A stretch of DNA of 34,837 bases from Prevotellaceae bacterium UBA2744. GTDB taxonomy: Bacteria > Bacteroidota > Bacteroidia > Bacteroidales > Bacteroidaceae. A program made the position numbers and the translations under genes. The stretch spans positions 18,074 to 52,910 of the forward strand of contig DEJQ01000002.1 in the NCBI GenBank assembly GCA_002353575.1, written 5' to 3'. Positions 1 to 8,320 of the stretch are shown here, piece by piece. The notes under the pieces are model-generated. The model had not been told where the DNA came from, ran no database searches, and worked only from the letters and a program-made list of their open reading frames with translations. The stretch's first letter is position 1; each line of letters opens with the position of its first letter.

Positions 1-146
1 CCAGTGTGGGAAGACGTTGTTTTCCTGTTTGCAGTCATCCCACCAACTGGTGGAAACGCTGCTACGTGCAGACTGACACTATACGTGTGTCTATGCGCTT
101 GCGTGCACCGTATCCTGCGGCACTCATCCAAAGAGCTGCGCCGGGT

Positions 147-180
147 CTCCTGTGCACCGCCGTGGGCTGGTGCACAGGAG
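147..180. repeat. 12-bp perfect inverted repeat (hairpin) downstream of the fimbrillin-like gene
   Basis: The arm CTCCTGTGCACC at 147-158 is perfectly complementary to GGTGCACAGGAG at 169-180, with a 10-base loop. A second, shorter stem TTGCCC/GGGCAA lies at 197-219. Both lie just past the stop codon of the minus-strand lipoprotein gene, where a 3' hairpin is expected. Neither is followed by a T-run on either strand, so a standard Rho-independent terminator is not supported. Nothing else convincing is visible in bases 1-231; the short open frames there look like chance. Confidence 0.55.
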
Positions 181-231
181 GCACACCGCTCAGCTTTTGC
201 CCTATGCCCGTGGGGGCAAGGGTAAAAAATT

Positions 232-1788
232 CTACTCGACCTGGCGAACCAGACGAACACTGCGCCCGTAGTACCGTTCTTCGTTGAGCGCGGGATCCAG
301 ATAGTCCGAATTGAAGCCCACGTCGTACGCGTTGCCCGTGCCAAGAGTAGCAGACCAGTAGTAGCCCCACGTGCCCGCATTGTTCACCGACGAGCCATAC
401 CGGTAGCCTGCAGCCGGCAGGAACACACAGCCGGCAGACTCCATCTTAGTCCAATCCGCAGAACTGTAGTTGTTGCCATTCCATCCAGTGTTGCCTGTTG
501 CGTTGACACCTTTCGGAGCAGTTACGCCGTCGGGGTGAGTATAGGTGTCGGGGAAGAGGATAATGCCCTGAACATTGTTTACCTTAGCCTTGGCATAGCG
601 GCCTTTGGCGGTGCCGCCCACGGTAGATGCACTGCGGGTGTTGAACAGATATGTCCACTCGGCACTGGACAGTGTAAACCAGCCTGTGCCCATCGTTGCG
701 CCCCAATCCACGAAGTCGCCGGAATAAGTGCTGTTGATTGTAGAAGTATTCATACCGTAAGTATTGGCAGATGTGCTCCAGCCGAACTTATCCCATGCGT
801 CTGCGCTGTAGCTTGTGTAATAGTCATACTGGTTGTCGAAGAAACTCCATGTGCCCGATGCGTAGCGCAGGTTACCCTTGGAGAATTTCACCTTCTTCGT
901 AGAGCTTACGCTGAACTCGCCGGCGAGGACATCGGACTTTTCTGTCATCCTCCAGCTCACGTTGTAGCCGTTGCTGGCTGCATAGGTCTTGCTGGTCAGC
1001 GTCTTGGTGTAGTTCTTCGTGCCGTTGGTGGCAGTGATGTCGATGGTGGCATCTGAGGTCGGACGGATGGCGACGTAGATGGGGCCTGCGGCAGCCGAGC
1101 GCGTTACGCTGTAGCTGTAGGTTCCGTCGCTCAGGGTCATGCCTGTGATGGTGCTGGTGATTTCTTTCGAGCCGTCAGCATTCTTCAGCGTGATAGCGAG
1201 GAAGGCTATCTTGTTCGCGAGCGAAGCAGAAGCCGGCAGGGTGGTCTCGGCTGTCAGCGAGCCGTCGAACACAGCGAGGGTGTACTTGGATGAAAGGGCA
1301 TCGAGTGTGCCCTCCTGCGAGCTGAGCGCGCCATAGTTAATCGTAGCATCGGCTGTCGTGGCTGTACCGGCATCGACTGTCGCAGCTGCCATCGCTGCCG
1401 GATAGATGTAGCGCACTGCGCCGCTTGCCTTGGGGTTGGTCAGCGTCACGGTGAAGGCGGCATTCTTGCCCTCGTTTGTGATGTTGCCTGACTCCAGGGG
1501 CAGGCTCTCTGCCTTCACGGTCTGATTGCTCGTGTTCGTGTAGATTACAGCAATCTTATCGCCTGCGGCGAATGTCATCACGCCCGCTGCCGTCAGCGCA
1601 CGGGTAGAAGCTTCGTCGAAGCCCACGGTCGATGTCAGCGTGACGATGTTGTCCTTTACTATCTGCTCCTCTGCTGCCGCCGGCTGCGGAGCCTCCCTTT
1701 CGATAGAATCGTCCTTAGAGCAGCTGCTCACTGCTGCAAGCCCTATGGCGAGGGCTGCAATGCTGAATAGTCTCATTGTCTTTTTCAT
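232..1788 (-). CDS. Fimbrillin-like surface lipoprotein with C-terminal FISUMP/SUMF1-like domain
   Basis: The 518-residue product starts with a lipoprotein signal peptide; the lipobox ends at AVSSC-S, with the lipidated Cys at about residue 23. Residues of about 45-280 are Ser/Thr/Ala-rich and resemble Bacteroidales fimbrillin (Mfa-like) anchor domains, including the TSTVGFDEASTRA and WRMTEKSD edges. The C-terminal part (about 290-518) carries aromatic, Gly/Trp-rich motifs (KVKFSKGNLRY, LPAAGYRYG, GYYWSAT, SVRLVR) seen in FISUMP-type domains with a SUMF1/C-type-lectin-like fold. Likely location is the cell surface, with a role in adhesion or pili; the ligand is unknown. The ATG gives a clean signal peptide. 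A 39-residue ORF ends 31 bases upstream, and the pair is probably transcribed from the promoter at 2063-2090. Domain boundaries are estimates. Confidence 0.85.
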   Translation of the reverse strand: MKKTMRLFSIAALAIGLAAVSSCSKDDSIEREAPQPAAAEEQIVKDNIVTLTSTVGFDEASTRALTAAGVMTFAAGDKIAVIYTNTSNQTVKAESLPLESGNITNEGKNAAFTVTLTNPKASGAVRYIYPAAMAAATVDAGTATTADATINYGALSSQEGTLDALSSKYTLAVFDGSLTAETTLPASASLANKIAFLAITLKNADGSKEITSTITGMTLSDGTYSYSVTRSAAAGPIYVAIRPTSDATIDITATNGTKNYTKTLTSKTYAASNGYNVSWRMTEKSDVLAGEFSVSSTKKVKFSKGNLRYASGTWSFFDNQYDYYTSYSADAWDKFGWSTSANTYGMNTSTINSTYSGDFVDWGATMGTGWFTLSSAEWTYLFNTRSASTVGGTAKGRYAKAKVNNVQGIILFPDTYTHPDGVTAPKGVNATGNTGWNGNNYSSADWTKMESAGCVFLPAAGYRYGSSVNNAGTWGYYWSATLGTGNAYDVGFNSDYLDPALNEERYYGRSVRLVRQVE

Positions 1789-1819
1789 TTCCTTACGTTT
1801 TTTGTTTTTTGTTGGTTAA

Positions 1820-1939
1820 TTACTCTTCGATTTCAACGTGCACGTCGAAATCACTCAAAGATCCCTGAAGAACAGCTGTAGCAATCTTGATGTGCTCTAC
1901 CCTTGCGACAGGGCGCTCATAAGTTTTCTTCTTTTTCAT
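1820..1939 (-). CDS. Small 39-residue leader ORF upstream of fimbrillin-like gene
   Basis: ATG at 1939 (reverse strand) opens a 39-codon frame that begins MKKKKTYERPVARVEHI and ends in an acidic DVHVEIEE tail before TAA. Small ORFs starting MKK-x-YE-x-P directly in front of surface lipoprotein genes are familiar in Prevotella-type genomes, though their function is not known to me. The ORF lies 31 bases upstream of the fimbrillin-like gene on the same strand and about 115 bases downstream of a good promoter, so it is probably the first gene of that transcript. It has no signal peptide or membrane segment. It could be a small secreted or structural partner, or a translated leader. Confidence 0.55.
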   Translation of the reverse strand: MKKKKTYERPVARVEHIKIATAVLQGSLSDFDVHVEIEE

Positions 1940-2062
1940 AAATACTTACAAAAAATTTATAGAGTTAATAATTTAGGTTGATAAATAACATGATGTAATG
2001 CATCGTTATATATATATTATGTAAATACCTCAAAACCATAGCTTGAATACAGAAGTCGGGCG

Positions 2063-2090
2063 CAAAGGTACGGCATGCGCCGTTAACAAA
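2063..2090 (-). promoter_or_regulatory. Bacteroidetes-type promoter for leader ORF and fimbrillin-like gene
   Basis: Read on the minus strand, TTTG (2087-2090) is followed after 16 bases by TACCTTTG (2063-2070), matching the -33 TTTG / -7 TAnnTTTG consensus; the spacing is at the short end. A small inverted repeat ACGGC-ATGC-GCCGT sits between the boxes. The predicted start leaves a 5' leader of about 115 bases before the 39-residue ORF. Confidence 0.55.
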
Positions 2091-2233
2091 AAAAATACGT
2101 TAAGGGAATTTAAAGGAAAAACACCAATTCCGCTACATTGACAATAAAAACCAAGTAAAACAGCCCAGATTCCCGAAAAAAATCGCAACCATGCAACTCA
2201 TTCTCGCAGGAAATATATACATTTGAAGCCGGA

Positions 2234-3169
2234 ATGAAACGACTGCTACACATATTTATATTATTATGCTTCGCAGGCATGGCGCAGGCAGAAGACGACT
2301 TCACGGTGATGACATACAACGTGGAGAACCTCTTCGACACGATTCACGACGCAGAGAAGCGCGACACGGAGTTCCTGCCAGAGAGCGAACGCAGGTGGAA
2401 CCGATGGCGCTACCTGAAGAAACTGAAGGAGGTAAGCAAGGTGATAGCCGGAGCCGACATACTGAAACCATGCGACGTGGTGGGACTGTGCGAGGTGGAG
2501 AACGACTCGGTGGTAAGTCAGCTGACAGAGCGCTCTCTGCTTAGACACATGAAGTATGAATACGTGATGACGCAGAGTGCCGACCAGCGCGGAATAGACG
2601 TAGCACTGCTCTACTCACCCCACAGATTCAGACTCCTACACCACGAGAGCATCAGGGCAAAGACCAGCCAGCCTACGCGCGACGTGCTCTATGCCTGCGG
2701 CAGGATGCCCGGCGGCGACACGCTCGACATATTCATGGTCCACCTGCCGTCGAAACTGGGAAAGCAGGAGGCTGAACGCAACCGCGAAAGCATCAGGGAG
2801 GAAATCCTGAGACGAACGGATTCAATCTACCACAGACGAGAGGCAGCAACCATCATCATCATGGGCGACTTCAACGACGAACTGCGCGGGAAACAGATGG
2901 AACCGTACGCACGACACGGCTTCAGAGACCTGACCGAGGGACTCGAAGCGGGGTCGTACAAGTACAAGGGAGAATGGAGTTTCATAGACCACATCCTGCT
3001 GCGCACGACACAGGGAAGAGAGGCTGAGTGCAAGGTGCCGGCACTGCCCTTCCTGATGGAAAAGGACAAAAGCGCCGGAGGGAAGAAACCCAGACGCACC
3101 TATCTGGGTACGCACTACCACGGAGGCGTGAGCGACCACCTGCCCGTAATTGTCAGAATGAAGCCCTAA
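2234..3169 (+). CDS. Secreted endonuclease/exonuclease/phosphatase-fold protein
   Basis: The 311-residue protein has a signal peptide (residues 1-19, ending GMAQA) and the DNase I-like fold motifs in order: MTYNVENLF (26-34), GLCEVEN (84-90, metal-binding Glu), MGDFND (210-215, with catalytic Asp/Asn) and the C-terminal SDHLPV (300-305, with the Asp-His pair). Family members cleave phosphodiester bonds in nucleic acids, phosphoinositides or related substrates. The signal peptide places this one in the periplasm or outside the cell. The real substrate cannot be told from sequence. All key residues are present and the length is normal for Bacteroidales members. A hairpin terminator follows at 3187-3214, so the gene is probably monocistronic. 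No convincing promoter was found. Confidence 0.88.
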   Translation: MKRLLHIFILLCFAGMAQAEDDFTVMTYNVENLFDTIHDAEKRDTEFLPESERRWNRWRYLKKLKEVSKVIAGADILKPCDVVGLCEVENDSVVSQLTERSLLRHMKYEYVMTQSADQRGIDVALLYSPHRFRLLHHESIRAKTSQPTRDVLYACGRMPGGDTLDIFMVHLPSKLGKQEAERNRESIREEILRRTDSIYHRREAATIIIMGDFNDELRGKQMEPYARHGFRDLTEGLEAGSYKYKGEWSFIDHILLRTTQGREAECKVPALPFLMEKDKSAGGKKPRRTYLGTHYHGGVSDHLPVIVRMKP

Positions 3170-3186
3170 GAGACAGGAAAACGGAG

Positions 3187-3214
3187 AAATATCGCTGACA
3201 GAGATATTTTTTTT
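3187..3214 (+). terminator. Rho-independent terminator after the endonuclease/phosphatase gene
   Basis: Stem AAATATC (3187-3193) pairs with GATATTT (3203-3209), followed directly by an eight-base T-run reaching 3214. The stem is short and AT-rich, so efficiency may be modest. Confidence 0.5.
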
Positions 3215-3290
3215 GACTTTTCCATTTAATAAATGCAAAACAATACTTATCTTCGCGAGCAAATCATTTTCCAAAACAAAACATAACGTT

Positions 3291-4211
3291 ATGAAACCTA
3301 CTTTATTTTTGCTCGCTGCTGGTATGGGCAGCCGCTATGGCGGTCTGAAGCAGCTCGACGGTCTGGGACCAAACGGAGAGACAATCATGGACTATTCAAT
3401 CTACGACGCTGTGAAGGCAGGATTCGGCAAGATTGTATGGGTAATCAGAAAGGATTTCGAGGAGCAGTTCCGCACTCAGATTCTCTCGAAGTATGAGGGC
3501 GTGGTGCCATGCGAACTCTGTTTCCAGAGCATCGACGCACTGCCAGAGGGCTTCAAGTGTCCGGAAGGTCGCCAGAAGCCATGGGGTACGAACCATGCAG
3601 TACTCATGGGCAAGGACATCATCAAGGAACCGTTTGCTGTAATCAACTGCGACGACTTCTACGGCCGCGACGCTTTCATGAGCGTAGGCAAGTGGCTGGC
3701 TAACCTGCCAGAGGGTTCGAAGAATAAGTATGCAATGGTCGGCTTCCGCTGCTGCAACACCCTGTCGGAGAACGGAAGCGTGGCTCGCGGCGTCTGCGAA
3801 TACGACCAGAACCGTCACCTGACCGACGTTGTAGAGCGCACAGAAATCATGCGTCAGGCAGATAAGGGCAATGCCATCTGCTACAAGGACGAGAAGGGCG
3901 AATGGATTCCGCTCGACGAGAACGTACCCGTAAGTATGAATATGTGGGGCTTCACTCCCGACTACTTCAAGTACAGCGAGGACTACTTCAAGAAATTCCT
4001 CAGCGACCCGAAGAACATGGAGAACCTGAAGGCTGAGTTCTTCATCCCACTCATGGTAAACGAACTCATCACCAGCGGCACAGCTACCTGCGAAGTGCTC
4101 GACACTACCAGCGTATGGTTCGGCGTCACCTACGCAGCCGACCGTCAGGCAACAGTTGAACGCATAGCGCAGCTCGTGAAGGACGGCGTTTATCCTAACA
4201 AGCTTTTCTAA
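3291..4211 (+). CDS. Nucleotidyltransferase (sugar-phosphate NTP transferase family)
   Basis: The protein of 306 residues opens MKPTLFLLAAGMGSRYGGLKQL, the glycine-rich nucleotide-binding signature of NTP_transferase enzymes (LAAGxGSRxGG), and has a metal-binding NCDDFYG motif near residue 120. Such enzymes join a sugar phosphate to NTP, or related substrates, to make an activated sugar. The exact substrate is not evident. An in-frame upstream ATG at 3213 would add 26 residues unlike the family, and the LAAG motif belongs near the N-terminus, so the ATG at 3291 is chosen. A TATCTTCG box at 3248-3255 is a plausible -7 element about 35 bases upstream, without a clear -33 partner. The gene is flanked by terminators on both sides and so likely transcribed alone. 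Confidence 0.88.
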   Translation: MKPTLFLLAAGMGSRYGGLKQLDGLGPNGETIMDYSIYDAVKAGFGKIVWVIRKDFEEQFRTQILSKYEGVVPCELCFQSIDALPEGFKCPEGRQKPWGTNHAVLMGKDIIKEPFAVINCDDFYGRDAFMSVGKWLANLPEGSKNKYAMVGFRCCNTLSENGSVARGVCEYDQNRHLTDVVERTEIMRQADKGNAICYKDEKGEWIPLDENVPVSMNMWGFTPDYFKYSEDYFKKFLSDPKNMENLKAEFFIPLMVNELITSGTATCEVLDTTSVWFGVTYAADRQATVERIAQLVKDGVYPNKLF

Positions 4212-4244
4212 GGAATAACCAGAAAGACTAGAAGTCCTAGAACA

Positions 4245-4296
4245 TCTAGAAAGACTAGAATATCTAGAAAGACTAGAATATCTAGAAAATATAGGA
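4245..4296. repeat. 18-bp tandem repeat (about 2.8 copies) in 3' untranslated region
   Basis: The unit TCTAGAAAGACTAGAATA occurs at 4245-4262 and 4263-4280, followed by a degenerate third copy from 4281. A further partial copy (AGAAAGACTAGAAG) lies at 4221-4234. The array sits between the nucleotidyltransferase stop codon and its terminator. The unit is itself rich in CTAG/TCTAGA half-palindromes. Confidence 0.8.
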
Positions 4297-4301
4297 ACAG
4301 A

Positions 4302-4337
4302 AAAAGAACCTGGCAACCGAAGTTGCCAGGTTCTTTT
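4302..4337. terminator. Strong bidirectional terminator between convergent genes
   Basis: A 16-bp perfect stem AAAAGAACCTGGCAAC / GTTGCCAGGTTCTTTT closes on the tetraloop CGAA (4318-4321). The stem ends in A-runs and T-runs on both strands, so it can end transcription of the plus-strand nucleotidyltransferase and the minus-strand barrel protein. Confidence 0.9.
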
Positions 4338-4358
4338 ATGATTTAATGGAATGTATGC

Positions 4359-5273
4359 TTAGAATATTTTTCCTGTCAGACGGAGGTTGATACATGGCCA
4401 CACACCGAACTTGGAAATGATGTCGATAGCCTTACCTACGTCCTTGTTGCCAGCCTTGTCACGATCGACAACGAAGTTAGTGCTGTTCATGTTATCTCTA
4501 CCAAGGAATACAACCTCTGGAGTCTTCCAGAACATACATCCGATTTCACAAGAGAAACCGATGCGTTTCTTAACAGGGAACGGACGACCGAAACCAATTC
4601 CGAGATATGGCTTGAAGCCGTTGACCTTAGCCTCGAACTTGACATCACCCTGAGCATCAGGACCGAGCTTGTACTCACCGACATTACCGTAGATTTTGTT
4701 CAGGCCAGTTGAGATGCCGTAAATTGCAGCAACACCCGTCTGGTCATTATTGATGGCATCGATAGCGCCATTTGCCTCGTTTACGACATTAAGCGCACCA
4801 GCATCTTTATTGTAAACAGAAACAATCTGCGAAGTACCGAAGTAAGCACCCACAGTGATGAAGAACGGGAAGCCAGTGGCCTTGAACGGGAAGAAGTCGA
4901 ACATAATCTTACCGTTGGTCCAGCCGAGTTTACCCTGGATAGCATACTCACCTGCTACCTGACCGTCAATTTTACGAGCATCTAGCATACCATCGTTGAT
5001 GGCCTGGTTGATTTTACTGATGTCGTTGTTGAACTTCGTAACATCATTGCTGTTCATCTTGATATTAGTAGAATACTTGATATTCGGCATGATAGCCAAT
5101 CCTGCACGAATCTGGAGGTAAGGAGTGCAGGTCGTAGCCACGTCGAATCCGATGAGACCTGGCGAGCCAGTTGTAATACCTACTGCAAGGTGGTTAAACA
5201 GCATTTCATCCTGAGCCTGAACTCCAGTGAAAGAAAAAACTGCAAGAGCAGCAAATGCAATAAATTTCTTCAT
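4359..5273 (-). CDS. Outer-membrane beta-barrel protein (Bacteroidales)
   Basis: The 304-residue product has a Sec signal peptide (MKKFIAFAALAVFSFTGVQA, cut before QDE), alternating hydrophobic strands rich in Gly and aromatic residues, and a C-terminal LRLTGKIF ending in Phe, as expected for BAM-inserted barrels. It is therefore likely an outer-membrane protein; the cargo or role is unknown. An in-frame TTG three codons upstream exists, but ATG at 5273 begins the normal MKK signal sequence. A well-formed promoter lies at 5327-5357 and the shared terminator at 4302-4337, so the gene is monocistronic. The segment at about residues 75-110 (NSNDVTKFNNDISKINQAIN) looks like an extended helical insertion or loop. 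Confidence 0.8.
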   Translation of the reverse strand: MKKFIAFAALAVFSFTGVQAQDEMLFNHLAVGITTGSPGLIGFDVATTCTPYLQIRAGLAIMPNIKYSTNIKMNSNDVTKFNNDISKINQAINDGMLDARKIDGQVAGEYAIQGKLGWTNGKIMFDFFPFKATGFPFFITVGAYFGTSQIVSVYNKDAGALNVVNEANGAIDAINNDQTGVAAIYGISTGLNKIYGNVGEYKLGPDAQGDVKFEAKVNGFKPYLGIGFGRPFPVKKRIGFSCEIGCMFWKTPEVVFLGRDNMNSTNFVVDRDKAGNKDVGKAIDIISKFGVWPCINLRLTGKIF

Positions 5274-5326
5274 AACAAACAAGGTTAAAGGTTAATAAAT
5301 GTTGTTTAATGTTACAAATACGGGCG

Positions 5327-5357
5327 CAAATATATATAATTTGTTTTCATGTGCAAA
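5327..5357 (-). promoter_or_regulatory. Bacteroidetes-type promoter for the barrel protein gene
   Basis: On the minus strand TTTG (5354-5357) is separated by 19 bases from TATATTTG (5327-5334), an excellent -33/-7 pair about 55 bases from the ATG at 5273. Confidence 0.65.
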
Positions 5358-5427
5358 ACTAAAGTTAAAAAAAGTTGTAATCATTTTTGTATTTCATGGA
5401 TATATTCCTTCTTTCAAACGAAAATCG

Positions 5428-5435
5428 TATCTTCG
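5428..5435 (+). promoter_or_regulatory. Possible -7 element for GH51 gene
   Basis: TATCTTCG, followed by CGCAAATT, lies about 30 bases upstream of the ATG at 5468. It resembles the Bacteroidetes -7 box with one mismatch. No good TTTG is found at the right distance, so this is weak. Confidence 0.35.
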
Positions 5436-5467
5436 CGCAAATTTTAAACACACATTAATACAACACT

Positions 5468-7936
5468 ATGAAAAAGATTTTCACCTCTCTTTTGTGCGGA
5501 ATTGCCATGGGAGCCAACGCACAAGTAGATATCAATATCGACATCAACAATCAGGGACCTAAGATTTCACCTACACACTACGGAATATTCTTTGAGGACA
5601 TCAACCATGCTGCCGACGGCGGACTCTATGCCGAACTGATTCAGAACCGTTCGTTCGAGGACAGCGAGACCCTGCCTGCACACTGGAACGCAGTGCACAA
5701 CAGCAAGAGCAATGCCCAGATAGAACTGACAGCCGAAGATCCGCTGAACGCTGCACACAACAAGTCGCTCAGAGTAATCGTGACCGCAGCCGACCCGATA
5801 AACCTGGCCGGAGTAAGCAACGAAGGCTTTTGGGGCATCAACATCGTGAAAGGCAGACAATACAAACTGTCGTTCTGGGCAAAGAGCGACAAGAAATTCA
5901 AGGGAACGCTGAAAGCCCTGCTGAGAAGCGCAGACAACGTGAAATTCATGGGCGAGACCGACATCCCCGTAAAGCTGAACGAGAAGTGGCAGAAGTTTAC
6001 AACTACCATCACCGCAACGGACAATACTGCCAAGGGCGTATTCGAACTGCTGTCGGACACTCCCGGAACATTCCAGCTCGACGTAGTGAGTCTTTTCCCG
6101 CCTACATTCAAAGGCCGCGAGAATGGTATGCGACCAGACCTGGCACATATGCTTGCCGACATGAAACCTAAGTTCATGCGCTTCCCGGGCGGTTGTTTCG
6201 TAGAGGGTCAGCTCAGTCCAGACAACGCATTCCGCTGGGAACGCTCCATCGGTCCGATCGAAGAGCGTCCGGGACACAAGAACGTAAACTGGGGATACCG
6301 CACAACCGACGGAATCGGATTCCACGAATATCTGCAACTGGCAGAAGACCTCGGCGCGAAACCTCTATACGTAGTCAACGTAGGTATCTGGCACGGCGGC
6401 TACACCCCACTCGACTCCCTGCAGTCGTGGATTGACGAATGCATGAACGCACTGGAGTATGCCAACGGCGACGTGAACACCAAGTACGGCGCACTGCGTG
6501 CCAAGAACGGACACCCTGCCCCATTCAATATCGAATATCTGGAAATCGGAAACGAGAACTATAATTTCTCAATTGACACCAACAACGACCAGTCGATCGA
6601 CTACCCTGAACGCTACAAGCGATTCTACGATGCCATCAAGGCAAAATATCCTAATATGGTGTGCATCGGAAATGTTGAGTCGTGGGGTACCGACGAACCA
6701 AGCTGGAGAAACAGCTACCCCGTAGATATGCTCGACGAACACTACTACCGCAATCCGGAATGGTTTGCAGAGCGCTTCCACAAGTATGACAAGTACGACC
6801 GCAAGGGTCCGAAGATCTACGTAGGCGAATATGCCGTAACCAGCCAGTTCGGCAAAATCGGAAACCTCAACGCAGCACTGGGCGAGGCTGTATATATGAT
6901 GGGTATGGAGAACAACTCCGACATCGTACCGCTCAACTCCTATGCCCCCATCTTCGTGAACGAAAACAACGTGGCATGGGCACCAGACATGATAAGGTTC
7001 AACTCGAAGGATTGCATGGGCACACCTTCATACTACGTGCAGAAACTCTTCCCGAACAACATCGGCACACGTGTCATCAAGACCTCATGGACTGAGAAAC
7101 TGCCTAAGAAACCGTCGGTGAAGGAACACGAGAAGCCCGTACACATCGGTCTTGCCACCTGGGCTACCAACGCAGCATACAAAGATCCGCACTACATCGT
7201 TGACGGAAAGGAAATTCCGCTCACCGAACTGTCGAAGTGGCAGAGCGTGAGTGGTGTGTGGAGAGGCAAAGGCAACGAAATCAGCCAGCACTCGCGTCTC
7301 GACCCTGCAATGCTCATCTCACCAGAGACATTCACCGACAAGAAATTCACATACAAAGTGAAAGCACAGAAGCATGGCGGCAACGAAGGATTCCTTCTCA
7401 TGTTCGACTATGCCGACGAAGGCAACTACAACTGGTTCAACGTAGGCGGATGGGGCAACTCACGCAACAACATAGAGCAAGGCACCGACGGCGGACGCAT
7501 ACAGCTGCACCACGGCACAAGATTCGAGGTGGAAGACGACCGCTGGTACGACCTGCAGGTTGACGTCGATGGCGACCACATCAAATGCTATATCGACGGA
7601 AAGCTCAACTGCGAAGGCATTCTGCGTCCGAGCATGATGAAAGGTGTGTTTGCAAGCACTACACTCGACGAGCAGACCAACGAACTGATCATAAAGGTAG
7701 TCAACACAGGCTGGGGACCAGTGCCGGGAACCATCAACCTGAAGAACTGCAATGCTGTATCTGCGACACTGCAACGCCTCTCTTCCGAAAAGGGGTCTGA
7801 CGAGAACACAATGGATGAACCAACTAAAATCATCCCTCGCGAGGCAGACGTTCACATTGCCCAGCAAGGCAAGAAACTGCTCTTCGACGTACCTTCATAC
7901 TCTATCAACATAATAAGAGCAAAGGTGAACAGGTAA
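5468..7936 (+). CDS. Alpha-L-arabinofuranosidase, GH51 family, multidomain
   Basis: The secreted 822-residue enzyme has a signal peptide (residues 1-18, ending MGANA). It opens with the GH51 start GPKISPTHYGIFFEDINHAADGGLYAE, followed by an inserted CBM4-like sandwich (about 75-215). The catalytic TIM barrel contains the acid/base Glu363 in EIGNEN and the nucleophile Glu454 in VGEYAV. A LamG/DUF1080-like insertion (about 590-720: WRGKGNEISQH, DRWYDLQVDVDGD, YIDGK) precedes the end of the C-terminal beta domain. GH51 enzymes release terminal arabinofuranose from arabinan and arabinoxylan, so this one likely trims side chains of rhamnogalacturonan I or xylan in the periplasm. Both catalytic residues are present. 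It is 43 bases from the next gene and may read through into it, though the functions are unrelated. Confidence 0.93.
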   Translation: MKKIFTSLLCGIAMGANAQVDINIDINNQGPKISPTHYGIFFEDINHAADGGLYAELIQNRSFEDSETLPAHWNAVHNSKSNAQIELTAEDPLNAAHNKSLRVIVTAADPINLAGVSNEGFWGINIVKGRQYKLSFWAKSDKKFKGTLKALLRSADNVKFMGETDIPVKLNEKWQKFTTTITATDNTAKGVFELLSDTPGTFQLDVVSLFPPTFKGRENGMRPDLAHMLADMKPKFMRFPGGCFVEGQLSPDNAFRWERSIGPIEERPGHKNVNWGYRTTDGIGFHEYLQLAEDLGAKPLYVVNVGIWHGGYTPLDSLQSWIDECMNALEYANGDVNTKYGALRAKNGHPAPFNIEYLEIGNENYNFSIDTNNDQSIDYPERYKRFYDAIKAKYPNMVCIGNVESWGTDEPSWRNSYPVDMLDEHYYRNPEWFAERFHKYDKYDRKGPKIYVGEYAVTSQFGKIGNLNAALGEAVYMMGMENNSDIVPLNSYAPIFVNENNVAWAPDMIRFNSKDCMGTPSYYVQKLFPNNIGTRVIKTSWTEKLPKKPSVKEHEKPVHIGLATWATNAAYKDPHYIVDGKEIPLTELSKWQSVSGVWRGKGNEISQHSRLDPAMLISPETFTDKKFTYKVKAQKHGGNEGFLLMFDYADEGNYNWFNVGGWGNSRNNIEQGTDGGRIQLHHGTRFEVEDDRWYDLQVDVDGDHIKCYIDGKLNCEGILRPSMMKGVFASTTLDEQTNELIIKVVNTGWGPVPGTINLKNCNAVSATLQRLSSEKGSDENTMDEPTKIIPREADVHIAQQGKKLLFDVPSYSINIIRAKVNR

Positions 7937-7979
7937 CCGCACCGCAAAAAAACTCTCACCAAGAAACCGCACCGGAATC

Positions 7980-8279
7980 ATGACACACAGTGTAAAATAC
8001 TATCTTTTCAAGCTGAAGTATGTTGTGGCATTCGCAATATTTGCCATTGCCATAACATTCTTCGGCGAGAGCAGTCTGATAAACAGAATTGCACAGCAGA
8101 AAGAGATAGAGAAACTAAGCAGCGAGATTGAAGAGCAACAGCTGAAGTTCGATAGCGAGAAGGAGATGCTCAACAATCTGAAGACCGACCCCGAGGCTCT
8201 GAAGAAGGTGGCTCGCGAACGCTACTACATGAAGACCGACGACGAAGACATCTTCGTGATTGAGGACGAAGATGAATAA
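7980..8279 (+). CDS. Septum formation initiator (DivIC/FtsB-like) protein
   Basis: The 99-residue protein has a short cytoplasmic N-terminus, one transmembrane helix (about 13-30: VVAFAIFAIAITFFG), a coiled coil (about 36-66, QQKEIEKLSSEIEEQQLKFDSEKEML) and the family-typical tail DPEALKKVARERYYMKTDDEDIFVI. This is the bitopic architecture of FtsB/DivIC, which joins FtsL and FtsQ/DivIB in the divisome to activate septal peptidoglycan synthesis. The acidic end (EDEDE) is usual in Bacteroidetes. It is followed after 41 bases by a small membrane-protein gene on the same strand. Confidence 0.88.
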   Translation: MTHSVKYYLFKLKYVVAFAIFAIAITFFGESSLINRIAQQKEIEKLSSEIEEQQLKFDSEKEMLNNLKTDPEALKKVARERYYMKTDDEDIFVIEDEDE

Positions 8280-8320
8280 CAAAAAAGGCAACTAAAAGCC
8301 ATTGGGATTACATACAAAAG

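Noticed and set aside
4..370. Short open frames on both strands at the left edge
   Set aside because: They overlap each other and the lipoprotein gene, are Cys/Arg/Pro-rich in a way typical of chance frames, and no family motif or start signal is seen.
2218..2225. TACATTTG in front of the endonuclease/phosphatase gene
   Set aside because: It fits the -7 consensus but lies 8 bases from the ATG and has no TTG at -33; a leaderless transcript would be required.
3396..4316. Long minus-strand frame opposite the nucleotidyltransferase gene
   Set aside because: It mirrors a well-supported coding frame, and its start lies in the tandem repeat, giving a SRYSSL-type repeat peptide.
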